DNA from: Halorhodospira sp.
GTDB lineage: Bacteria; Pseudomonadota; Gammaproteobacteria; Nitrococcales; Halorhodospiraceae
NCBI GenBank assembly: GCA_007127935.1
Contig: SKYL01000208.1
Coordinates: 1 to 8,290 of the forward strand
Length of the DNA: 8,290 bases
Direction: 5' to 3'
Part shown: positions 1-7,400 of the stretch, piece after piece
How positions within the stretch are numbered: position 1 is the first letter of the stretch
Layout of the letters: each line of letters begins with the position of its first letter
Program-made: the position numbers and the translations under genes
The notes under the pieces: generated by a model
What the model was told of the DNA's origin: nothing
Database searches by the model: none
What the model saw: the letters and a program-made list of their open reading frames with translations, nothing else

Positions 1-200
1 CAGCCGCCGCCGGGTAGGGCGGCGTCGAGGGAGGTGTGTCCGGTGGCTACGGTGCGCCGCCGGGAGAGCGGTTCCCGCCCCAGCCGCCACAGGCGGGGGT
101 CGTGCAGTACGGCGGGGGTGGCCCGGCCGGAGCGGTGCGGCCCCGGAGTGTCGGCCGTGGAGTATGGGCGGTGGCGGATCGCGGTCGGTGCATCGTTCAT
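1..200 (-). CDS. imuA: ImuA, SOS mutagenesis RecA-like accessory protein (5' part, cut by the left edge)
   Basis: Reading leftwards from the ATG at 200-198 gives 66 open codons with no stop up to the edge. The protein starts MNDAPTAIR and contains DPRLWRLGRE (about residues 35-44), then TGHTSLDAALPGGG ending at residue 66. The phrase 'LW-G...TG...LDAALPGGGW' is the typical N-terminal region of ImuA, a RecA-fold protein that works with ImuB and the polymerase DnaE2 in SOS-induced translesion synthesis. The start is well supported: a GGAGG site lies 6 nt upstream and the ATG overlaps the lexA stop as ATGA, so the two genes are probably translationally coupled and under the same LexA control. 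The cell-division inhibitor SulA, which follows lexA in pseudomonads, lacks this LDAALPGGG motif and is a less likely reading. The seen part lacks the rest of the ATPase core, so activity cannot be judged. Confidence 0.82.
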   Translation of the reverse strand, partial: MNDAPTAIRHRPYSTADTPGPHRSGRATPAVLHDPRLWRLGREPLSRRRTVATGHTSLDAALPGGG

Positions 201-880
201 CTCCGTCCTCCGGGCAGCAGAGTGGGGAGGCGGTCGCGGATGACGCCGACGCCGATGCCCTCCGGCTCGGCGGCGTCCCGCTCCGGGTCGAGTTCCATCG
301 GTGCGAAATCGGGGTTGGCCGGCAGCAGGCGGACCACGCCGTGGCGTCGTTCCACGTACTTGACGGTGACCTCGTCGTGGAGGCGGATGACGGCGATCTG
401 GCCGTCACGAATCTCCCGGGTGCGGTGGACCGCCAGCAGGTCGCCGTCGAGGATGCCGGCATCGCGCATGCTCTCGCCCCGTACCCGCAGCAGGTAGTCG
501 GCCCTCGGGGAGAAGAGGGCCGGGTCCACGGCGTAGTGGCACTCGATCGATTCCTCGGCCAGCAGGGGGCTGCCGGCGGCCACCCGGCCGATGACCGGGA
601 GTTGGGCTTGGGGGGACTCCCCCTCCGGCCCCCGGCCATGCAAGATCTCCCCGGGGGAGGGCGGTAGTGGCTCGGTCAAGCGGATGCCGCGGGAGGTGCC
701 GGGGGTGAGGTGGATGGCGCCCTTGCGGGCCAGCGCCCGCAGGTGGCTCTCCGCCGCGTTGGGAGAGCGGAAGCCGAGGGCCTCGCCGATCTCGGAGCGC
801 GTCGGCGGGTAGCCGGTCTCCGTGATGAAGCGGCGGATCAGGGCTAGGATTTCCTGTTGGCGTGGGGTCAGCGTCTTCAT
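197..880 (-). CDS. lexA: LexA, SOS transcriptional repressor and self-cleaving serine protease
   Basis: A 227-residue LexA with all key parts. The N-terminal winged helix (about 1-69) reads MKTLTPRQQE..., and its recognition part GFRSPNAAESHLRALARKG is nearly the E. coli sequence, so binding to the CTGT-N8-ACAG class of box is expected. The RecA-stimulated cleavage bond is Ala102-Gly103 (VAAGSP). The catalytic dyad is Ser137 (RGESMRD) and Lys174 (VTVKYVE). All three sit 18 residues later than in E. coli LexA (84-85, 119, 156), so an 18-residue longer, Pro/Gly/Glu-rich linker (about 70-93) separates the DNA-binding and protease domains; the C terminus is about 7 residues longer. The ATG at 880 is the only ATG, GTG or TTG after an in-frame upstream TGA, and its MKTLTPRQQE start matches the family, although no Shine-Dalgarno sequence precedes it. 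It is first gene of an operon with imuA and is probably autoregulated. Confidence 0.97.
   Translation of the reverse strand: MKTLTPRQQEILALIRRFITETGYPPTRSEIGEALGFRSPNAAESHLRALARKGAIHLTPGTSRGIRLTEPLPPSPGEILHGRGPEGESPQAQLPVIGRVAAGSPLLAEESIECHYAVDPALFSPRADYLLRVRGESMRDAGILDGDLLAVHRTREIRDGQIAVIRLHDEVTVKYVERRHGVVRLLPANPDFAPMELDPERDAAEPEGIGVGVIRDRLPTLLPGGRR
207..211 (-). promoter_or_regulatory. Shine-Dalgarno site of imuA inside the lexA 3' end
   Basis: The minus strand reads GGAGG here, 6 nt before the imuA ATG at 200. This is a near-ideal ribosome binding site lying inside the last codons of lexA. It fixes the imuA start and argues that imuA is efficiently translated from the lexA message. Confidence 0.75.
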
Positions 881-904
881 AGGTGTAAATCTATACAGTA
901 TGAT
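876..904 (+). promoter_or_regulatory. Candidate relA promoter with the LexA box in its spacer
   Basis: On the plus strand TTCATA (876-881, 4 of 6 matches to TTGACA) and TATGAT (899-904, 5 of 6 to TATAAT) are separated by exactly 17 bp, the best spacing for sigma-70. The predicted start is near 911, leaving a leader of about 74 nt before relA. The LexA box at 883-898 fills the spacer. A second -10-like TAGAAT at 939-944 has no matching -35 at the right distance. The -35 overlaps the lexA start codon on the other strand. Confidence 0.45.
883..898. promoter_or_regulatory. LexA operator (SOS box) between lexA and relA
   Basis: The plus strand reads GTGTAAATCTATACAG. Reversed, this is CTGTATAGATTTACAC: one perfect CTGT half, an AT-rich 8-bp middle, and a second half ACAC with one change from ACAG. 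Over 20 bp (881-900) it matches 15 positions of the E. coli consensus. Its edge is 2 bp from the lexA start codon, so LexA bound here should block lexA transcription, giving the usual autorepression and control of imuA. It also lies inside the spacer of a candidate relA promoter on the plus strand. The AT-rich patch stands out in a very GC-rich region, which supports it being a control site. Confidence 0.85.
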
Positions 905-916
905 TGCCGATCACAA
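888..916 (-). promoter_or_regulatory. Candidate lexA promoter, giving a leaderless or nearly leaderless mRNA
   Basis: On the minus strand a -35-like TTGTGA (916-911) is followed after 17 nt by a -10-like TAGATT (893-888); the overlapping TATAGA (895-890) is an alternative with a 15-nt spacer. Either would put the transcription start about 0-3 nt from the lexA ATG. The LexA box covers the -10. Hexamer matches are moderate, so the position is inferred. Confidence 0.4.
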
Positions 917-984
917 CCCCCCGGGCGTCCGGATCGGATAGAATGGGCGCCCCCCTGAAATGAATCGCTGCCACACGGGTCTCC

Positions 985-3183
985 ATGGTCCAGAGCGCAC
1001 TGGCCGATCTCCACGATTTCTCCGATCTCCAGCCCGAGGCGTGGCTGGCCCGACTGCCGTTGGCGCTGAGCGGCGAGGATCGCGATCTACTGCTGCGGGC
1101 GTGGGAGACGGCGGCGGAGACCTACGGGGACGAGCGCCGCATCTCCGGCGATCTCTACCTGGAGCACGCCGTGGCGGTGGCCACGGTGCTGGCGGAACTC
1201 GGGCTCGATGCGGAGACGGTGGCGGCGGCGCTGCTCCACGACCTGCCGGAACTCAATCCGCGGGCGGAGCGGGTGCTGCAAGGGCGCTTCGGAGAGGGGA
1301 TTGCGGAACTGGTGGTGGGGGTCTGCCGGATGCACGGCATCGGGCGGCTCCACGACGCGCTGGCGGCGGAGGAGGCGCGCACCGAGGGGCTGCGCAAGAT
1401 GCTGCTGGCCGTGGCGCAGGACGTGCGGGTGGTCTTCCTGGCGTTGGCCGAGCGGCTCCACGACATGCGCACCTGCCGCGCCTTGCCCGAGGAGGTGTCG
1501 ATCCGGCTGGCGCGGGAGACACGGGATATCTACGCCCCCCTGGCCAACCGGCTGGGGATCTGGCAGCTCAAGTGGGAGCTGGAAGACCACGCCTTCCACT
1601 ACCTGGAGCCCGACAGCTACAAGGAACTGGCCCGGCGGTTGGCCGAGCGGCGGCAGGACCGGGAGCGGTATGTCGAGCGCGTCCGGGTCGAGTTGCTGGC
1701 CGCCCTGGAGCGCGCCGGCATCGCCGCCGATATCCAGGGCCGCCCCAAGCACCTCTACAGCATCCACCGGAAGATGCGCCGCAAGGGGCTCCGCCTCGAT
1801 GAACTCTTCGATCTGCGGGCGTTGCGGGTGTTGGTGGAGAGCGAGCGGGAGTGCTACGCCGCCCTGGGGGTGGCCCACAGCCTGTGGCGGCCGATCCGCG
1901 GCGAGTTCGACGACTACATCGCCAACCCCAAGGAGAACAACTACCGCTCCTTGCATACGGCGGTGATCGGCCCCGAGGGCAAGAGCGTGGAGGTGCAGAT
2001 CCGCACCCACGCCATGCACCGGGAAGCGGAACTGGGCATCGCCGCCCACTGGCGCTACAAGGAGGGCGGGCGGCACGATGCCGAGTTCGAGCGCAAGATC
2101 GCCTGGCTGCGCCAAATCCTGGAGACCCCGGAAGGGGCGGAGGAGCACGGCGACGAGGACTTCCTCGACCGTTTCAAGGCCGAGGTCTTCGCCGATCGGG
2201 TCTACGTGCTGACCCCCCAGGGCGACGTGGTCGATCTCCCCCGGGGCGCCACCGCCCTCGATTTCGCCTACCACATCCATACCGAGGTCGGGAACCACTG
2301 CCGCGGCGCCCGGTCGGACGGGCGGATGATCCCGCTGACCCGGCCGCTGGAGAACGGCAGCCAGGTAGAAGTCATCACCGCCGGCAACCAGCGGCCCAGC
2401 CGCGACTGGCTCAACCCGGATCTGGGCTACCTGCAAACGCCCCGCGCCCGGGCCAAGGTCCGCGCCTGGTTCCGGCAGCGCGACCACGACAAGAACGTCG
2501 CCGCCGGCCGCCAGGCCCTGGAGCGGGAGTTCCGGCGCCTGGGGGTGGACGACGTCAATATCGAGGAACTGGCCCAGCGCAGTCGCTACAGCGGCTTGGA
2601 CGCCTTCCTGGCCGCCCTGGGCCGGGGGGAGCTGACCTCGGGCCAGGTGGCCGCCCTCATCGGCGACCGCCTGCTGCCGGCGCAGCCGGCGGCGCGGCCG
2701 CCGGTCCGTCCGGCTCGGGAGGGGAAGGCCGAAAAGAGCGACGTCACCATCCACGGTGTGGGCAGCCTGTTGACGCGGATGGCCCGTTGCTGCTCACCGG
2801 CGCCGGGGGACGAGATCACCGGCTTTATCACCCGCGGTCAAGGGGTGACGATCCATCGCTCCGACTGCCTGAATCTGGCGCGGCTGATCGAGCAGGAGCC
2901 GGAGCGGGTCATCGAGGTCCGCTGGAGCGGCGCCCCCGAGCGGCGATACCCCGTCCGTATCGGTCTGGAGACCGACGCCCTGGGGCGTGTCCTGGCCGGG
3001 ATCACCCGGGTGGTAGGCGGGGAGGATGTGCGGTTGCTGGGCGTGCAGAGTACCGAGAGCGCCGGCGGCTACACGGTCGAGGTTACGGTGGAGGTGTGCG
3101 ATGTGGCCCAACTCTCGCGGCTGATCAGTAAGTTGGCGGGGCTGCCCGGCGCCGAGGATGTGCGGCGGTTAAATCTGAGTTAA
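985..3183 (+). CDS. relA: RelA, ribosome-associated GTP pyrophosphokinase ((p)ppGpp synthetase I)
   Basis: A 732-residue long-type RSH protein, close to the usual RelA length (about 744). It makes (p)ppGpp from ATP and GTP/GDP when uncharged tRNA sits on the ribosome. Domains in order: a degenerate hydrolase (HD) domain (about 45-190); a synthetase domain (about 240-360) with GRPKHLYSIHRKM, EFDD at 307-310 and the NYRSLHT and VEVQIRT motifs; TGS (about 405-465, VYVLTPQGDVVDLPRGATALDFAYHIH); a helical part; a zinc-finger/RIS region with Cys602-Cys603 and Cys628; and a C-terminal ACT domain (about 655-732). EFDD instead of RxKD marks a monofunctional RelA rather than SpoT/Rel. The hydrolase domain keeps His61, His85-Asp86 and Glu89, but has Leu90, Glu156 and Asp160 where active enzymes have Asp, Asp and Asn. 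An in-frame TGA lies just upstream, so the ATG at 985 (MVQS..., as in other RelA proteins) is the first start; its Shine-Dalgarno is weak. It is divergent from lexA. Confidence 0.96.
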   Translation: MVQSALADLHDFSDLQPEAWLARLPLALSGEDRDLLLRAWETAAETYGDERRISGDLYLEHAVAVATVLAELGLDAETVAAALLHDLPELNPRAERVLQGRFGEGIAELVVGVCRMHGIGRLHDALAAEEARTEGLRKMLLAVAQDVRVVFLALAERLHDMRTCRALPEEVSIRLARETRDIYAPLANRLGIWQLKWELEDHAFHYLEPDSYKELARRLAERRQDRERYVERVRVELLAALERAGIAADIQGRPKHLYSIHRKMRRKGLRLDELFDLRALRVLVESERECYAALGVAHSLWRPIRGEFDDYIANPKENNYRSLHTAVIGPEGKSVEVQIRTHAMHREAELGIAAHWRYKEGGRHDAEFERKIAWLRQILETPEGAEEHGDEDFLDRFKAEVFADRVYVLTPQGDVVDLPRGATALDFAYHIHTEVGNHCRGARSDGRMIPLTRPLENGSQVEVITAGNQRPSRDWLNPDLGYLQTPRARAKVRAWFRQRDHDKNVAAGRQALEREFRRLGVDDVNIEELAQRSRYSGLDAFLAALGRGELTSGQVAALIGDRLLPAQPAARPPVRPAREGKAEKSDVTIHGVGSLLTRMARCCSPAPGDEITGFITRGQGVTIHRSDCLNLARLIEQEPERVIEVRWSGAPERRYPVRIGLETDALGRVLAGITRVVGGEDVRLLGVQSTESAGGYTVEVTVEVCDVAQLSRLISKLAGLPGAEDVRRLNLS

Positions 3184-3241
3184 ATGATCGGTTAACCACG
3201 GTCCCACAGCTGGCATTTGGTGTAGACTTAGAGGCTGTCCG

Positions 3242-3256
3242 GTCGGTCAGTCGGTC
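3242..3256. repeat. Short direct repeat, possible operator upstream of the efflux operon
   Basis: GTCGGTC occurs at 3242-3248 and again at 3250-3256, an 8-bp period, within a CGGTC-rich patch that continues to about 3266. It lies about 40 bp before the adaptor start in the 112-bp gap after relA. A nearby imperfect palindrome, GTGATCTCAC, is at 3269-3278. A -10-like TAGACT at 3223-3228 lacks a -35 partner, so no promoter is called. The repeat could be a regulator-binding site, but no regulator gene is adjacent. There is no hairpin with a T-run after relA, so some readthrough from relA is possible. Confidence 0.3.
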
Positions 3257-3283
3257 GATCCGTCCGCTGTGATCTCACTGAAG

Positions 3284-3288
3284 AAAGG
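3284..3288 (+). promoter_or_regulatory. Shine-Dalgarno site that decides the adaptor start
   Basis: AAAGG lies 7 nt before the ATG at 3296. This supports the ATG over the in-frame GTG at 3269, which has no purine-rich site upstream and would put nine charged or polar residues before the membrane signal. Confidence 0.55.
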
Positions 3289-3295
3289 TTCCGGA

Positions 3296-4399
3296 ATGCG
3301 TGTCATCTATCAGGTTCTGATTGCGGCGCCGTTGGTGGCGGCCGTGGGCGTGGGCGGTTATTGGTTGAATCAGGGCGCCGATGGGGGCGCCGATATGGCG
3401 GCCGCGTTCCAAGGCCGGACCGTCACCGTGGTGGCGGCCGAGGCCCGCCTGGAGTCGGTGCGGGATGTCTTCGAGGCCACCGGAACCACCCGTGCCCGGG
3501 AAGCCGTCCGGGTGGTCCCTGAGACCACGGGACGGGTGACCGCGATCCGCTTCGACGAGGGGGAGTGGGTCGGCGCCGGCAAGATCCTGGTGGAGTTGGA
3601 TTCTCAAAGCCAGCGGGCGGAGTTGGCGGAGGCGCGGGCCCGCCTGGAGGACGCCCGTGCCCGTTACGAACGGGCCCGCTCCCTGCGGGAGACCGGCGCC
3701 GTCCCCCAGCAGGAGGTGGACAGCCTGGAGGCCGCGATGTTGGTGGCCGAGGCCCAGGTGGGGCTCACCGAGATTCGGCTGCGTGACCGTGTCGTCCGGG
3801 CGCCGTTCGACGGCGTGGTCGGGTTACGGGAGATCAGCCTGGGCGCCTACGTGGACCCCCAGACGGTGATCACCACCTTGGACGACACCGATGTCCTGCG
3901 CCTGACCTTCTCGGTACCGGAACGGTACCTCGGCTTCCTGCGTCCCGGCATCGAGATCCAGGCGCGCACCCCCGGGTTCGCCGGCGAGACCTTCACCGGC
4001 CAGTTGCGCCGGGTCGACTCCCGGGTCGATCCGGTGACCCGCTCGGTGCGGGTGCAGTCGGAGATCGACAACGCCGACCGGCGCCTGAAGCCCGGCATGT
4101 TCCTGCAAGTGGAACTGGAGCTGGAGCGGCGCGAGGCGGTGGTGGTGCCGGAGGAGTCGGTCATCGTCGACGGCCCCACGGCCTATCTCTACATTGTGGT
4201 GGACGGCAAGGCGCGGCGGGTCGACGTCGAGCTCGGTCGCCGCACCCGGGGCTTCGTGGAGATCGCCGCCGGCCTGGAACCGGGGGAGGTGGTGGTGGCC
4301 CTCGGACATCAACACCTTCGCGACGGGGCGGCGGTGCGCATCCGCAACGGGGATGAAGAGGTTGCCGCCCAGCGCGATACCGGCCGCATCGACGGCTAG
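3296..4399 (+). CDS. RND efflux periplasmic adaptor subunit (membrane fusion protein)
   Basis: With the ATG at 3296 this is a 367-residue adaptor that would join the inner-membrane pump encoded next to an outer-membrane channel. Residues 4-24 form a hydrophobic signal or anchor (VIYQVLIAAPLVAAVGVGGYW). No lipobox cysteine is present, so it is probably not a lipoprotein. Then come half of the lipoyl domain (about 71-103, ending GAGKILVELD), an alpha-helical hairpin (about 104-160, rich in Ala/Glu/Arg heptads), the second lipoyl half (about 164-196, VRAPFDGVVGLREISLGAYVDP), a beta-barrel domain with the family signature VDPVTRSVRVQSEIDN (244-259) and LKPGMFLQVEL, and a membrane-proximal domain to the end. 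The helical hairpin is short, as in many adaptors that pair with TolC-type channels. The stop is 11 nt before the pump start, so the two form one operon. The substrate cannot be told from the sequence. Confidence 0.93.
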   Translation: MRVIYQVLIAAPLVAAVGVGGYWLNQGADGGADMAAAFQGRTVTVVAAEARLESVRDVFEATGTTRAREAVRVVPETTGRVTAIRFDEGEWVGAGKILVELDSQSQRAELAEARARLEDARARYERARSLRETGAVPQQEVDSLEAAMLVAEAQVGLTEIRLRDRVVRAPFDGVVGLREISLGAYVDPQTVITTLDDTDVLRLTFSVPERYLGFLRPGIEIQARTPGFAGETFTGQLRRVDSRVDPVTRSVRVQSEIDNADRRLKPGMFLQVELELERREAVVVPEESVIVDGPTAYLYIVVDGKARRVDVELGRRTRGFVEIAAGLEPGEVVVALGHQHLRDGAAVRIRNGDEEVAAQRDTGRIDG

Positions 4400-4402
4400 G
4401 GG
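4398..4402 (+). promoter_or_regulatory. Shine-Dalgarno site of the RND pump, overlapping the adaptor stop codon
   Basis: AGGGG begins within the adaptor TAG stop (4397-4399) and lies 8 nt before the pump ATG at 4411. The overlap suggests translational coupling of pump to adaptor. Confidence 0.55.
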
Positions 4403-4410
4403 CCACGCTT

Positions 4411-7400
4411 ATGTTCTTATCCGATACCGCCATCCGCCGGCCGGTCCTGGCTACCGTGGTCAGCATCCTGATCGTCGTCCTCGGGATCGCTTCTCTGTGG
4501 CAATTGCCCGTCCGTGAGTACCCGGCCATCGATCCGCCGGTGGTCTCGGTAACCACGATGTACCGCGGGGCCGCCCCCGGCGTAATGGATACCGAGGTCA
4601 CCGAGATCATCGAGTCGGCCCTAAGCAGCGTCGACGGCGTGCGCAGCATGACCTCCGAGAGCCGGGACGGGCGCGCCGAGACCACCATCACCTTCTATCC
4701 CGATCAGGACGTGGACGCGGCGGCCAACGACATCCGGGACGCCATCGGCCGGATCGCCCGCGACCTGCCGGCCGACGCCGATCCGCCGGTGGTGGTGAAG
4801 ACCGACGCCGACGCCCGACCCATGATGTGGCTGACCCTCTCCAGTGAGCGCATGCCGGTGGAGGACGTTACCGACTTCGCCGATCGCTACCTGGTGGACC
4901 GGCTCTCCATCCTCGACGGCGTGGCGCGGGTGCGCATCGGCGGCGAACGCCGTTACGCCATGCGGATCTGGCTCGACCGCCAAGCCCTGGCGGCCCGGGA
5001 CTTGACCGTGGAGGACGTGGAGCAGGCGTTGCTCCGGGAGAACGTGGAGCTGCCCGCCGGCGAGGTGGAGTCCCTGGAGCGTAAGCTGACGGTGCGCACC
5101 GCCACCCGCTTTTCGACCGCCGATGAGTTCGCCCGCATGGTGATCCGCCGTGACGGCGACTACCTGGTGCGCCTGGGCGAGGTGGCCTGGGTGGAGCGCG
5201 GGGTCCAAAACGACGAGACCGAGGTGCGCCTGGACGGTCGCACCGCCATCGGCCTCGGCATCATCCGCCAGTCCCAGGCCAACACTGTGGCGGTGGCCGA
5301 TGCCGTCTACGCCGAGTTGGAGGAGATCCGGGCCATGTTGCCCGACGGCCTCGAGGTGATGGTGGGCTACGACGAATCGATGTTCGTCCGCCAGTCGATC
5401 CGCGAGGTGACCCGGACCCTGGCCATTGCGGTGATGCTGGTGATTCTCACCATCTTTATCTTCCTGCGCACTGTACGGGCTACCTTCATCCCGTCGGTGA
5501 CGATCCCGGTGGCGGTCATCGGCGCCTTCTCGGTCATGGCGCCGCTGGGCTTCTCCATCAATGTCTTGACGCTGCTGGCCTTGATCCTGGCCATCGGTCT
5601 GGTGGTGGACGACGCCATCGTCGTTCTGGAGAACGTCCAGCGCCGCATCGACAACGGCGAGCCGCCGCTGCTGGCGGCCTACCGCGGCGTGCGGCAGGTG
5701 GCCTTCGCCGTCATCGCCACCACCATCTCCCTGGTGGCGGTCTTCGTGCCGATATCCTTCATGGAGGGGAACGTGGGCCGGCTCTTCACCGAGTTCGGTT
5801 TGGTGCTGGCCGCCGCGGTGATCTTCTCCAGCTTCGTGGCCCTGACCCTCACCGGCATGCTCTGCTCCAAGTGGCTGCGTCCCCGGGAGGCCGGCGGCTT
5901 CCTGCAGACCAAGACCGACCGCTTCTTTAATGCGCTGAATAATGGGTACCGCTGGGGGCTGGAGCGAGCCTTGGGCGCCCCGGTGCTGGTGCTGGCGGTG
6001 GGCGTGGCCGCCGCCGCGGCGGCGTGGTCGCTCTTTCAGGTGCTGCCGGAGGAATTGAGCCCCATCGAGGACCGGGCGGTGATCATCATCCCGTCCATGG
6101 CCCCCGAGGGGAGCACCCTCGGCCATACCGACAAGAGCATCCGGGAGATGGAAGAGATCCTGATGCCGCTGCGCACCGAGAGCGGAGAGGCGCGGCGGAT
6201 CTTGAGCATCATGGGGTGGGGCGGCGTCACCAACCGTGGGTTCATGATCGTCGGCCTCACCGAGTGGGGCGAGCGGGAGCGCAGCCAGCAGGAGATCGCC
6301 GCCCAGGTGCAGGGGCAGCTGGCCCAGGTCCCCGGCGTGCGGCCCTTCGTGGTCAACCCGCCGGGGTTGGGGCAGAGCGCCTTCCAGCAGCCGATCCAGT
6401 TCGTCATCGGCGGCCCCGACCACCAGGAGGTGGCGGAGTGGTCGCGGCGGATCTTGCAGCGCGCCCGGGAGAATCCCCGGCTGCTCTTCGCCGACATCAA
6501 CTACGAGGAGACCCGGCCCCAACTCAACGTGAGGGTGGACCGGGACCGGGCCGCCGACTTGGGCATAGGCGCCGACCTCATCGGCCGGACGTTGCAGACC
6601 ATGCTCGCCTCCCGGGACGTGACCACTTATATGGACCGGGGCCGGGAGTACGATGTCATCGTCCAGGCCGCCGACGAGGACCGGGCCACGCCCACCGACC
6701 TGACCAATATCTATGTACGTGGCGGCAATAGCAGCCAGCTGATTCCGCTGGCCTCTTTGCTGGAACTCTCCGAGACCGGGTCGCCGCCGGTGCTCCACCG
6801 CGTCGACCGGATGCCGTCGGTGACGCTAACCGCCTCCCTGGCCCCCGGTTACGATCTGGGCTCGGCACTGTCGTTCCTGGAGCGGGTCGCCGCCGAGGAG
6901 TTGCCGAGCCAGGCGCGGGTCAGCTATCTGGGCCTCTCCGACGAGTTCAAGCAGGCCGGCGGGGCCGTGCTGGTGACCTTCGCCATGGCGCTGCTCATCG
7001 TCTTCCTGGTGCTCTCGGCCCAGTTCGAGAGCTTCATTCACCCGCTGGTGATCATGACGGCGGTGCCGTTGGCGGTGACCGGCGCTTTGGCCGCCCTGCT
7101 GCTCACCGGGAACAGCCTGAATATCTACAGCCAGATCGGTATGATCCTGCTGATCGGGCTAATGACCAAGAACGGCATCCTCATCGTCGAGTTCGCCAAC
7201 CAGCTCCGCGACGAGGGGCGCAACGTGCGGGACGCCATCCTCGAGGGCGCGACCCTGCGCTTCCGCCCGGTCTTGATGACGGCGATCTCCACCGTCTTCG
7301 GCGCCATGCCGCTGGTGCTGGCCTTCGGCGCCGGCGCCGAGAGCCGCGCCGCCATCGGCGTCGTCATCATGGGCGGCATGAGCTTCGCCACGGTGCTGAC

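Noticed and set aside
1..200. SulA cell-division inhibitor as the gene after lexA
   Set aside because: The LDAALPGGG stretch preceded by LW-G is an ImuA/RecA-like feature not found in SulA.
960..1802. Plus-strand ATG at 960 as an upstream gene overlapping relA
   Set aside because: Its product is an Arg/Gly/Ala-rich frame shadow of relA with no ribosome binding site and no family motifs.
1087..2754. A 555-codon minus-strand open frame opposite relA
   Set aside because: Low-complexity composition, no motifs, and entirely antisense to relA; a product of GC-rich codon use.
985..3183. Calling the RSH protein SpoT or a bifunctional Rel
   Set aside because: The synthetase motif is EFDD, not RxKD, and three hydrolase residues are changed, so RelA is the better name despite the kept HD.
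3235..3250. CTGT-N8-TCAG, a possible second LexA box upstream of the efflux operon
   Set aside because: One half has a mismatch and the 8-bp middle is GC-rich (CCGGTCGG), unlike the AT-rich centre of real boxes; it is better explained by the GTCGGTC repeat.
3269..3295. GTG start at 3269 for the adaptor protein (376 residues)
   Set aside because: It has no ribosome binding site and would add a charged stretch before the signal segment; the ATG at 3296 has AAAGG 7 nt upstream.
4621..6798. A 725-codon minus-strand open frame opposite the RND pump
   Set aside because: It is His/Gly/Gln/Asp-rich with no recognisable domain, and lies wholly opposite a gene with clear family motifs; long antisense frames are expected at this G+C content.
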